Program-made: the position numbers and the translations under genes
Origin: Labia minor
Lineage: Eukaryota > Arthropoda > Insecta > Dermaptera > Spongiphoridae
Direction of reading: 5' to 3'
DNA length: 64,000 nucleotides
NCBI GenBank assembly: GCA_963082975.1
Contig: OY720350.1
Span: forward strand, 40,789,851-40,853,850
Shown here: positions 45,688 through 56,340 of the stretch, piece after piece
Layout: every line of letters begins with the position of its first letter
Numbering within the stretch: the first letter of the stretch is position 1
Notes under the pieces: generated by a model
What the model was told of the DNA's origin: nothing
The model's database searches: none
Seen by the model: the letters and a program-made list of their open reading frames with translations, nothing else

Positions 45688-46263
45688 ACTATCTCGCCAG
45701 AAAATTTCCGATGTTGAGATTTTGATGTTTTTATACGTTTTGAAGGTTCCTGAATCATTTTCACTAAGGTTGAGAAAAATGTCTGTGTGTTTGTATGTAT
45801 GTAATCAAGATTACGCAAAAACGGTTTGATCTAGAATGTTGAAATTTGCTACATGGGCATTATTCAAAATTCATAGTTTTCTTTCAACGTTTGAGAAATG
45901 TAGCTCAACCGGAAGAGGGTCATTACCTACAACGTTTTGATTTTTTTCTTCTAAAGTGACCGAGAAAATAAAGATATATGTTTGATAATTTTTCACATGA
46001 TTAATAATTGTATAAAACTGCTATATATAGAATTTCAGCTTAATTGAATCGCTGAAAGTACCAGAATTAATTTTTTAACACTGCAAATCTCATGCGCCAA
46101 CACGTGACGTGGTGCCATCAACAAAAAGTCAAACATGCGCTGGTTTAATAAATATTATCTATTAATTTTAATTTATAATTTAATTAATTTAATTTAATTT
46201 AAATTAATATATGTTATTTAATCCAATTCAAATTTGCGAGATAGTCGAGTGGAGACACTCCAG
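45688..46263 (+). mobile_element. Family A element, copy 8, the most intact right end
   Basis: ACTATCTCGCC at 45688 follows TTTTT. GCGAGATAGT is at 46236-46245 and the hairpin GAGTGGAGACACTCCAG ends at 46263, followed by a T-run. The microsatellite is short (GTCTGTGTGTTTGTATGTATG). The module GAAATTTGCTACATGGGC...ACCGGAAGAG and CACGTGACGTGGTGCC are intact. This copy serves well as the family reference. Confidence 0.8.
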
Positions 46264-47668
46264 ATTTTTTTGATCTGAAATTCTTTCCCAATAATTTTCG
46301 TATATGTATAATGTCAAAAAATCATTAAAATAATTTTTCAGACATCAATATTTTCAATTTAATTAATATATTTTATTAATTTTTTTATTAAAAATATTTT
46401 TATATAAATAATATATATATATATGTGTGTTTTCACATTTGAATTGAGTGTTTCTGAAACTCTAATTTATATTTGGTCTAAATTAGATTTAGATATATAG
46501 TATATATAAATATATATGTATATATATATATATATTATAAATCAAAATTAAGGATCTTTAATTGGGTAAATCTCATTAAAATTTAATTTAGAGAGACTCA
46601 TAATTTTTTTTAGAACGATTTCAAAAAACTTTTTATTTTTAATCAGATTGTTAATCAATTCATTAAATTGAAAAAAATAAATTTAATGTTTTAAATCAAT
46701 TAAATTATAAATTTAGAGATTTTTTTTTTAATAAATTAAAATTATAATATATATGCCTATCTAAAGTATAAATATTGCGAATTCAATTAAAGAAAATATA
46801 TTATTCTTGGAAATTAAATTTTACAATTTTAGACAAAAATTACTTATTTTCGGTAATTCAAGTATAAGGTATTTCAAATAAAAAAATTAGTAATATTATT
46901 TAAAAAATTTTTATAAAATTATAAGAAGCATATCTAAATGCCAATAAGAAAAAACAAAAATCAATACTAAATTAAAAAAAAAAAAAACTACAAGAATTTT
47001 TCTCAAGGGGCAGATTAAAAGAGTTTAATTCAACTGAAATTACCCACCTTTAAAGTTAAATTCCAATAATTTTCATTTTTTACATCATTCTTAAACTCTA
47101 AAATCATTTATTTTTTAAAAATTAAAATATTCTATTATTTATTATAAAAATACTAAAACTAATTTATTTGGCTATGAATTTTTTTTTAGAGTTCTTCTTC
47201 TTATAGATCCATTCTAAAATATAAATCTTTAATGATCGAGATGAAATGGGGAGTGGAGTGACTTGACCATAAGGGTTGGTTCATTTTTCGTTGGAAATAA
47301 TTCTTCAGAATAGAAACGAACCCATCAACGGGTAATGGACTGTTAAATAGGCGCAGGTGTTTTCTGATCATCAGCCTTCATCCAGCTTCCCTCTCTCTTG
47401 GTTGTTTCTGTCTCCTCCTTATTCTCATCTCAGTAAAGGTTAATGTGCCGATGAAATCAATTTTAAATCTTAATCAGATAATTGAGTGCAAGATTTGAAT
47501 ATCAATAGTTGAGGTTTCTCTCATCATTTAATTTCTCCATCAACAAGTATAGAAAAATAATTATTTCGTTTTTATTTTAATATATAAATAGTTCTCAACT
47601 TATGAATAACTATGTTATTGTTTAATAGTTTTATTTATTTTCTAATTATCTGAAAACTTTTTTTTTTA
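46264..47668. other. AT-rich stretch with a GC-richer patch at 47220-47440
   Basis: TATATA runs near 46411-46424 and 46510-46535. The patch carries GGGGAGTGGAGTGACTTGACC, GAACCCATCAACGGGTAATGG and GGCGCAGGTGTTTTCTGATC; it is unique and has no ORF. Confidence 0.35.
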
Positions 47669-48789
47669 GTTCCCCCTTTATTATATGATCTGAGATAAAC
47701 AAAAATTAATTATTTTAAAAATAATTTGGATCTAGATCTGGATAGCATTATAAATAGAGATAGGTTAAATTGAATCGAGTCGTTCACTGTATGAGTTGCT
47801 GTGCCCTGGCAATTTTGGCTCTAAACTCCTTTTTGAGATCCCTTAAATAGAAAAATTATTAAGCACAATTTGTTGCTAGTGGCCACAGCTGAACCTAATA
47901 AAAATAAAATATTATTTTTTAATTATTTTTATTATATGATCTGAGATAAACAAAAATTAATTATTATAAAAATAATTTTGATCTGGATCTGAATACATGT
48001 GATAGCATTATAAATAGAGACAGGTTAAATTGAATCGAGTCGTTCACTGTATGAGTTGCTGTGCCTTGGCAATTTTGGCTCTAAACTCCTTTTTGAGATC
48101 CCTTAAATAGAAAAATTATTAAGCACAATTTGTTGCTAGTGGCCACAGCTGAACCTAATAAAAATAAAATATTATTGATATTATTTTTTAATTATTTTTA
48201 TTTATTTTAGTTCCCCCTTTATTATATAATCTGAGATAAACAAAAATTATTTATTGTAAAAATAATTTTGATCTGGATCTGAATACATGTGATAGCATTA
48301 TAAATAGAGACAGGTTAAATTGAATCGAGTCGTTCACTGTATGAGTTGCTGTGCCCTGGCAATTTTGGCTCTAAACTCCTTTTTGAGATCCCTTAAATAG
48401 AAAAATTATTAAGCACAATTTGTTGCTAGTGGCCATTGCTGAACCTAAAAACAATAAAATATTATTAATATTATTTTTTAAATATTTTTATTTATTTTAG
48501 TTCTCCCTTTATTATATAATCTGATATAAACAAAAATTAATTATTAAAAAAAAATTCTGATCGGGATCTTTTGTGATACATGTGATAGCATAATAAATAG
48601 AGATAGATTAAATTGAATCGAGTTGTTCACTGTATGAGTTGCTGTGCCTCGGCGAATTTGGCTCTAAACTGCTTTTTGTGATCACTTAAATAGGAAGAAA
48701 AATCATTAAGCACAATTAATAATATATGATAACCAATATTGCTACTAACAATAAAATATTATTAGTACTATTTTTTAATTATTTTTATT
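47669..48789 (+). repeat. Four-unit non-coding tandem array (251-300 bp period)
   Basis: Units begin near 47669, 47931, 48210 and 48510 with (AGTTCCCCCTTTA)TTATATRATCTGAGATAAAC. A core of about 170 bases is nearly identical in units 1-3 and about 85 percent similar in unit 4: AAATTGAATCGAGTCGTTCA, TGTATGAGTTGCTGTGCCC, TGGCAATTTTGGCTC, TTTTTGAGATCCCTTAAATAG and TTGCTAGTGGCCACAGCTG. Between cores are variable AT spacers. There is no ORF through the units. It may be a young satellite or a cluster of small non-coding RNA genes; I do not recognise the core. Strand is arbitrary. Confidence 0.8.
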
Positions 48790-48966
48790 TTTTTATTTTT
48801 TTATTTTTTATTATTATTCTATCTAGCCTATCTGGATCTAAGCCGATTTAACCAGTCTTAAGAATTAATTTATATAAAACTTTTTATTTTTTAAACTAAA
48901 TGAACTTTGTGAGGTTCGAACTCTTGATCTCAAATTCGCCGGACCAGCTAAATAACGATATCACTT
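48790..48966 (-). mobile_element. tRNA-derived SINE next to the tandem array
   Basis: On the minus strand a tRNA-like head (TCGTTATTTAGCTGGTCC as A-box region, AGAGTTCGAACCTC as B box, 48904-48966) is followed by an AT-rich body with CTGGTTAAATCGGCTTAG and GATCCAGATAGG, then A/T-rich simple sequence. No target duplication was identified. Confidence 0.45.
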
Positions 48967-49817
48967 TTAAATATCTAATAAATAATAAATACTTATTTTC
49001 ACTTATTGATTAAATTATATCAAATTTTATAAATGCTTGAACACCACCATTTTGAATTTCAGCTCTAGTTTATAGCCCATTTTTTTTTTAATAAAATAAT
49101 CTCTGCAATATATTTTTAATTTTCAAAACATTTATTAATAGTATTATTTTGAATTATGGTCAAAATAATATAAAGCAATATGAATAATAATAATATTATT
49201 ATATTATTTATTAAAGACGTGAGAATTAAAAATTTGATTTTGTCTTATATAAGATTGCATGAATATTATATCATCTTCGCTTATATAAAGGTATCCAAAC
49301 GTTCGGTATTCGATTCCATAACCTTTCAACTTGAGACATATCAAAAATATCAAAATTGAATTAATGATATAATAACATCAGAGGCAGCCTGGGAAGAGAA
49401 ACAATTTGATTGATTTAAGATTGAATAACATAATCTAATAATTATGATTATATAATCGAAATAGAAGTAATCAGCTACTCCAATCTATGTGTTGTATTGA
49501 TTTCGCAAGCACTTGATAAAAGAAGGAAGGATATTGATAAAAGAGAAACGATCCATCTGATATTCCATTACAATGGATATTAATTAATTAAATCCGTTCT
49601 CGGAAAAGAGATTGATTTTTAAATAAGAAATAAGTAAAAAAAGATAAGTGGAATGGATAAGTAACAAATTATATATAAAAGTGTTGCGCAGCAGGCCTAC
49701 GAGTGCACTCCCCTGAACTCCCCTCCTTCTCCTTCTCCTACTAATTATATATAATACAATTTACTCCATATTTACTAGGATTGCTATTTATAAATCTGGT
49801 GTAATAATATAAAAATT
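48967..49817. other. AT-rich non-coding stretch
   Basis: A short GC-richer piece, GTTGCGCAGCAGGCCTACGAG, lies at 49683-49703 with CTCCCCTCCTTCTCCTTCTC after it. No gene. Confidence 0.4.
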
Positions 49818-50385
49818 CTGGAGTGTCTCCAATCGACTATCTCGCAAATTTCAATTGGAAGAATTAACATATATTATATTTAAATTATATTATAAAATAA
49901 AATTAATAAATAATATTTATTAAACCAGCGCGTGTTTGGCTCTTTATTGATGGCACCACGTCACGTGATGGCGCGTGATTTGCAGTCAACGTATTAAAAA
50001 ATTAATTCTGGTACTTTCAGTGATTCAATCAAGCTGAAATTCTATATATAGCAGTTTTATACAATTTTTAATCTTCTGAAAAACATATATTATATGGATA
50101 GTGCAATTTGGATATGTATTATATAGAGATATTCTTATAATCGTATACACGCGCACCAGAGCGTGTTTGCCTCTTTGTTGATGACACCACAACGCTTGCT
50201 GGCGCGTGATTGGCAGTCAACGTGTTAAAAAATTTAAAAAACTAATTGCGGTACTTTCAGCGATTCAATCAAACTGAAATTCTATGTATATAGCAGTTTA
50301 TATCATTTTTAATCATGTGAAAAACTATCAAACACATATCTTTATTTTTACGGGCAGTTTAGAGGGAAAAAATGAAAACGTGATG
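49818..50385 (-). mobile_element. Family A element, copy 9, two partial copies in tandem
   Basis: The right end CTGGAGTGTCTCCAATCGAC and ACTATCTCGC start at 49818. The sequence runs to about 50085 (TTTTTAATCTTCTGAAAAAC). After an AT spacer, the block GCACCAGAGCGTGTTTGCC...GAAAACGTGATGAT repeats the same inner modules from about 50150 to 50385, where it is cut off by Penelope-like sequence. The left arm and microsatellite are absent. Confidence 0.65.
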
Positions 50386-51400
50386 ATTAAACATATTGAT
50401 ATTTGTTATTGTAAATTTATTCTAAAAAATATACAAAAAATATACAATGTTTCGATTCCTACTTCTGCAATCGTTATCAAGCGTCTACACTGTCCGAGCG
50501 TCCAGTGACGAGTGATGACTGATAATTAATCTAAAACCTAGGTCGTCAACCAGTTAAACAATTTTAAGTATGTAATGTTCAATGTGTAGAATTTTTGTTG
50601 ATTCAAACTCTACAACAGGACCAGTGGTCAACATATGTTCAGCAATAGCAGATTGATTGCAATTTTCCAACCTTATTCCTCTGCTGTGCATGGAAATATG
50701 TAGATTTTCTGTAAATATAATAAGAAGGATTAGTTTGGTTTCTTGTGATTAAAATATCTAGGAAGAGGAGGGCTTTGTTTGATTCTCTTTCAATGGTGAG
50801 TTTAATTTTGGGATGGATATTGTTGGTGTAGGACGTGAACTCAGTCAGGCTTTTATTACCATGTGGCCATATGATTAGAATATCATCCACATATCCGAGC
50901 CATAACTTAGGTTTCAACGGGAATCCCTGGAGTACTCTTTTTTCAAAATTCTCCATAAAGATATTCGCAAACCACGGAGACAAGGGTGAGCCCATGGCAG
51001 TACCATCTGTCTGTTGGTAAAAGCTCCTATCAAAAACAAAGTAAGTCGCTCTTTGACAAAATTCAATTAGACCTAGGATATTAGGGGGATGCCTTTTTCT
51101 TTTAAAATGGAAATTGTGTTGTGGATAGGTACGTTAGTGAACAGAGATTCAACATCCAGGCTCGCTAAGATGTCATTCTGGGTGATGGTCTGGTTTTTTA
51201 GTATTTCTACCAGGTGAGTGGAGACTTTAACAAATGAGGAACTTTGATACGAAAGTGGTTAAGGTAATTAGAAAGGTATTTAGCTATCTGGTATGTGAGA
51301 GAATTAATCTGGCTTACTATTGGTCTCAGAGGGGTATTCGTTTTAGGGATTTTTGGGAGTTCGCGAATATCTTAGGAATCTGAGGGTCAGAAGCACTAAA
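50386..51400 (-). pseudogene. Penelope-like element reverse transcriptase fragment
   Basis: Minus-strand frames, with several frameshifts and stops, read in order LPKIPKTNTPLRPIVSQI (51350), DILASLDVESLFTNVPIHNT (51168-51110), FCQRATYFVFDRSFYQQTDG, MGSPLSPWFANIFMENFE (50995), LKPKLWLGYVDDILIIWPHG (50911, catalytic YVDD), ALLFLDILITRN and, after a frameshift near 50645, AIAEHMLTTGPVVEFE. These are hallmark blocks of Penelope-like RTs. The GIY-YIG endonuclease is not found. The 3' part (50386-50480) carries TTGCAGAAGTAGGAATCGAA and ATAAATTTACAATAACAAAT, shared with the array at 26196. Confidence 0.8.
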
Positions 51401-52765
51401 ACAAATTTGATTACATAATTATATTTTAATAAATTAATTAATTAAATTAAGGATCTATAGATAGCATTATTATTATTATTATAAAATAATGTTTAACCAA
51501 TTATAGCAAATGTTGTAGCCCCCCCCCCTCCCACCTAGATCCTATTTAAACAATTTCCAATTCCAACTGATTTTCTCTCATTTCAATCTAGGTGTATAAT
51601 CGACGTTTGAAGTTAGTAAAAAAAAAGAAATTTGATTGATTAAATATCAGAAAGAATATTTTAGTTATATCATATTTTTTACCCCCATCACCATATACAA
51701 AGATGAAAATAATAATAAATAATTATATTCGAGTCTGACAAAATAAAAAAAAATGTTTGTTTGAATATCTATAAATCAATACTATTGAAACTCTTGAACA
51801 ATGAAATGACCATTCAAAATAAAAGCAATCGTATGAACAAGGAATGAGAAAAAGATGGAAATTCAATTTCTCTCCATTCTATGTAAATTACTGAAAACAA
51901 ATAGATTAGTAGTATTATTACAATAACTTATAGCTCTATTATTCTTAATTCCAAAATTTATTTTTTCGTCAAATCAATTTTAATTCTTGAAAGGTTAAAT
52001 TTTAAATTGTGTAACGGACGATATGAATATGATTAAAATAAAGATTAAAGCATTAAATTTTCTTTATTACGTTAATTACAAATACTTTAACCTTACTAAA
52101 CCAATATGGTTTAATCACACATGCCTAACTAAAATTATTTTTAAAAATTCGGTTTCTATCATTTTTGATAAATATAAAATAATCTTTTCAAAAATTATTC
52201 GAGGGCTAAATAAAATCCGCTATTGGGCCGCATTTGGCCCGCGGGCCATAGTTGAATCCCTCTGATTTAGACAATCAATGATTTTAAATTTGATTTTTAT
52301 TTTATTAAAAAAACGCAAAACACTTATCTTGTTATCAATTATCATTTATCAATTAAATGTATATCTAATTGATAAATAATCAACTTTTATTCATCTAATG
52401 CTACATATTTCATAATAATTTATAATTATTATTTCTTGTTGATTCATTCTATTAATTATATTTTCAAGTTTATTTTCTTTTCTTTAAAAATGTTTTATAT
52501 TAAATAATTAACTAATTTTATTTAATAATCAAGAGAATATCATTTACTAGAAAATGAAAATGAAACAATTAATTCATAAATTCATTAATTATTTAATTAC
52601 CTTATTTATTCTAATTATTCACCCTCTAGGCTTTCTATAATTGTTATAAAAATATTAGAGCTATAAAAATGAAAATTATAAAATTTTAAAATTTTTTTTA
52701 ATTATCCTTAATTAGATTTATATTTATATAATTCTGAAATTGTTTAAAAAAATTTATATATCTTA
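51401..52765. other. AT-rich non-coding stretch
   Basis: C-runs near 51522-51530. At 52208-52258, ATAAAATCCGCTATTGGGCC and GGCCCGCGGGCCATAGTTGA resemble fragments of common interspersed repeats but match nothing else here. No gene. Confidence 0.4.
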
Positions 52766-52794
52766 TCTTATTATGTTAGCTAAAATTGTATGTA

Positions 52795-52833
<39 letters not shown>

Positions 52834-52975
52834 GTAAATGGGTTCTCAAAAACCGCTCTAATGATTTTTTTGAAATTCACACCAGAGATAGTATTTATAA
52901 AGAAAAATTGAGTTTTATTGATTACATCTCTGGGAAAAATCATCTTCATTAATTTTTTTCTTAATTTAAATGTAT
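52766..52975 (+). repeat. Dispersed repeat E, copy 1, with (TA)n core
   Basis: Contains TTAGCTAAAATTGTATG, a (TA)n run (52795-52830), GGGTTCTCAAAAACCGC and TTTTTTTGAAATTCACACCAGAGATAGTA. The same modules recur at 58621-58770. The following AAAATCATCTTCATTAA-TTTTTCTTAATTTAAA resembles the right part of family B, so it may be a fourth relative of the A/B/C group. Confidence 0.5.
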
Positions 52976-54274
52976 ATATGTGAATCCAAAATCAAAATTT
53001 AAAAAATCGAAAATTTTTGACGACAAACACCCAGATATATAGATTTTATAAACGAACTAAAAGTTCGTTGAAAATTGTAAAATTTTTAAAGTATATAATA
53101 ATAAATTGTATAAATTTGTTAAAGGGTCGAGCGATAGTTCGGTGTCCCAGATAAATATTTTATATCAACACGCCTGCTTTTCTATTTGTATGTTATTATT
53201 TGAATGGCGATTCATTGAATCAGGTATTATTATTGAGGACCACAGTTCCATTCAAACCCAATAATAATGAATAATTCTTTTTTAACTTAATTACCGAGCC
53301 GAGGCTCGGGGTCCCGGTACTTTGAAGTAAAATCACTAAATAAGACAAATTTCACCATCTATCATACACACACACACATACACACACGCACACACACGTT
53401 GAAACTCTTCAATCTTCTATTGATCACTGTTTACATCACAAAAATAATATGGTTATATAAATTAAAATAGAAAAAAATTTATTTTAGAATAATTATTCAC
53501 TCAAAGACGAATTACTTATTTTCAAAGTACCTTTCTGCATTAGAATCAAAAGATCAAGAAGCTTATCACTTATTCTATACTACTAGTTGGCAAAAAAAAG
53601 TAAAATAAAAATATATAATGGCTAATTAAAAAGTTGATTAATATAAAATTGCATAGTTAAACAAATAATGTTCTCATTTAGTAAATAAAACAAATATTAA
53701 ACATAAAAATAAAACAAATATTAAGTAAATAATTTATTTAAAACTTTTTCTAATTAATTTAATAGTTTTTTTTTTTACTAATTTAATTTTTTTTTATTAT
53801 TTTTTATGATATTTGCTAATTTTTTATTTTCTTTTGATAGTGACTTGTCCTCAATTAATGTATTATACAAACCGTACAGTCCGTATTAATCTCAATGTTT
53901 ATCTTAAGGTAAATTAATTATTATTTTTTTAAACAATTAATTTATTTTCTAAAAATGGTATCGCTCAAACATCATTACACTTTACGCGAAATAAAATAAG
54001 ATCGGTTAACTTTCTAACAAATTTTACAAATTCTATTTATGAAAAAGTTATTTCAAATAAATTACTCAATTTAGGTACGTAAAGACGAGATTCTAAAGTA
54101 AAAAAAAATATATATATTCATTTCATTCAAAAAGTTAAAACATAATATATCTGTGTGTGTGATATTTATTTTTCAACTTCTCCTATTCATCTTTTTTGTG
54201 CTTAAAGAATTATTTATTTTTGTTCTCTTTTTATTATTTAAAAATAATAATGTTTTGAATTTTGATTTCTGATA

Positions 54275-54310
<36 letters not shown>

Positions 54311-54459
54311 ATTATTTATTTTCTATCAGATTTATGATTTGAATAAAGTTAATCTCATCTGATCATCCCTAAAATGATTTTTATCCAACGGATGGAAAGT
54401 GAACGGAATCAGTTATAAATAGATTGAAAAAAAAAGAGAATTTGTCAGATTAGCGAAAG
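52976..54459. other. AT-rich stretch with a short shared repeat and a GC hairpin
   Basis: TTATTATTGAGGACCACAGT (53228) recurs at 63825 with one or two changes. CCGAGCCGAGGCTCGG at 53294-53309 is a perfect 7-bp stem in AT-rich DNA. (CA)n at 53364-53398 and (AT)n at 54279-54304. No gene. Confidence 0.4.
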
Positions 54460-54740
54460 CAAATTGGTCTTTTGACTAAGCAACAAAGGGACCCCATGGA
54501 AAGGCCGGAAGAGAGTGGGGCAGGCCAACTTCTAATGGCGGTACCTTTCATCGAACCCAATGCGCCTTTAATGCTCCCAATTTGACCCCGGGGCCTTTTC
54601 TTACGTGTCGGCGTCCATGTGTCCATTTGTCTAGGTGTGTGTTTGGGGAATTCTAATTGGTTAACCTTGGGTTTAGGTTCGGCTCGGGTAGACTAAGTAG
54701 CCCTTGGATCGATCTATCTTTTCAATCACTGTGCAGAGAG
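54460..54740. promoter_or_regulatory. GC-richer unique island
   Basis: Complex sequence with GGACCCCATGGAAAGGCCGG, CTAATGGCGGTACCTTTCATC, CCCAATGCGCCTTTAATGC, TTTGACCCCGGGGCC and GTGTCGGCGTCCATGTG. No ORF of length and no similarity to the repeats. A likely conserved or regulatory block by composition only. Confidence 0.3.
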
Positions 54741-54884
54741 TGAGAGAAAATCAGTTACGTCTGGACCAATTTAGAAAACACATCAATTGGATCACGAGCT
54801 GATTTCTGAAGAAAATACTACTACAAGAGGAAAAAAAGGAAAGAACAAGAAAATGATCCACTTGTATAAATGGATTATACCAGA

Positions 54885-55264
54885 AATAATTTTTTTTTTA
54901 TTTTAAAATTAAATTACAATTTTATTTCTTCAATTCTATTAATAACAATAATAGTTACTAATGGAATTATTATTTTTTTAATTGTATTTTCAAGTGTATT
55001 TAGAAAAGAAGGACTTAAAATTTGGTGAAATCTATCATTTCTTGCCCCCCCCTCCCCTCCTCCCTCCAAATAGGAATAGTTATCTTGCTGACTTAAAACG
55101 ATAATAATTTTTTTTTATTTTAAAATTAAATTACAATTTTATTTCATCAATTCTATTAATAACAATAATAGTTACTAATGGAATTATTATTTTTTTATTG
55201 GTGAAATCTATCATTTCTTGTCCTCTCCCTCTCCCTCCAAAAAGGAATAGTTATCTTGCTGACG
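54885..55264. repeat. Direct tandem duplication, 218-bp period, two units
   Basis: Both units run from AATAATTTTTTTTT...AAAATTAAATTACAATT through ACAATAATAGTTACTAATGG and GGTGAAATCTATCATTTCTT to GGAATAGTTATCTTGCTGAC. The second (from 55103) lacks about 55 bp present in the first (54975-55025). Confidence 0.75.
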
Positions 55265-55611
55265 ATTTTCTATTCAGTGTGGTAAATACAGTTTTGTTAA
55301 AATATCAAATTTTCTAGAATGATAAATAAACCAGTTTTCTATAATAATATATAGTTTGGAGTCTTTGTCGTAGTTGATCATCTATGCACGCATTACTTTC
55401 CAAAGTTGAACTAAATATTCATTCACTAAAAGCCCCTGGCAATAGGCAACCCGCATCTCTTAATTCTAATTTTATACTGAAAAGTTACTTATGTTATTGA
55501 TATTGATTGGTACTTGAATATATATTTATATTATTTTATATTCTATATTTTATTATCAAATATACTAATATTATATTATTCAATTTTTAATATAATAAAT
55601 ACATAATGATA
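55265..55611. other. AT-rich non-coding stretch
   Basis: Unique, AT-rich; CCCCTGGCAATAGGCAACCCGC near 55433 is the only complex piece. No gene. Confidence 0.4.
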
Positions 55612-55863
55612 TATGTGCCACTCAGAAGCCAAACTGATTAACTCCAATTTTTAAAATTTTGGTAATAATATAATGTAATGTAATGTGATCTGCAACATAT
55701 GCAGTGAATAATAAACTTGATAATCTTAATATTGCAATGCAATATACATTTTTCTGTAATCAATAACCCTGAATTTCCTACAAGCTGTGAACTTTGTGCT
55801 TCATTTGCTCAGTGTTTTTATAGGTGGAGTTAATCGCTTTGGCTTCTGAGTGGCACATATGTA
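55612..55863. mobile_element. MITE with about 35-bp terminal inverted repeats
   Basis: TATGTGCCACTCAGAAGCCA at the left and TGGCTTCTGAGTGGCACATA at the right are perfect inverses, extended inward by TGATTAACTCC/GGAGTTAATCG. TA bases lie at both outer edges, which fits Tc1/mariner-type insertion. The interior has no ORF. Confidence 0.7.
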
Positions 55864-56340
55864 TAAGCAAATATTACAATATATACAGGGAGTAGTCATA
55901 ATCTATAATAATCCACTTAATTTCTCTTACCATTATTTTTGAAAATAGATCACTTATTTTAAAAACTACATAATAGCATTAAAAAGATGAAATTAAATTG
56001 ATAGGAAATTGTGCATTTAATTATATTTTCTAAATCTTCCAAATATCTAACATAATCATATATATTAAAAATAATTAATCAAAATATATTTGTTATTCAT
56101 ATATTATTTTTTAGAAAATAAAAAAAAACATATGAGTTATATTCAAAGATTGAGTTTTGTAAAAATACAGGATACTTATATAATTTTAGTTTAATATAAT
56201 ATATACATTTGTATTTTTGATTAAAAATTCGAATAAAGCTCATCATGTTATATTAGAAAAAATAATGAAAATGAGTTTGAAGATAACTCACTTCCGCAGA
56301 TTTATTATTTAATTTATTAAAACCCCCTTAAATAAAAAAT
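55864..56340. other. AT-rich non-coding stretch
   Basis: No gene or repeat recognised. Confidence 0.4.

Noticed and set aside
50440-50490. Hammerhead ribozyme in the Penelope-like 3' end (minus strand)
   Set aside because: The hairpin CGATTGC...GCAATCG followed by AAAC resembles stem II plus part of the GAAA box, and such ribozymes are known in Penelope-like elements, but a proper CUGAUGA box and closing stems are not visible.
51400-51420. GIY-YIG endonuclease of the Penelope-like element
   Set aside because: No GIY-YIG motif was found on the minus strand in the frames between the RT and the 3' end at 50386.
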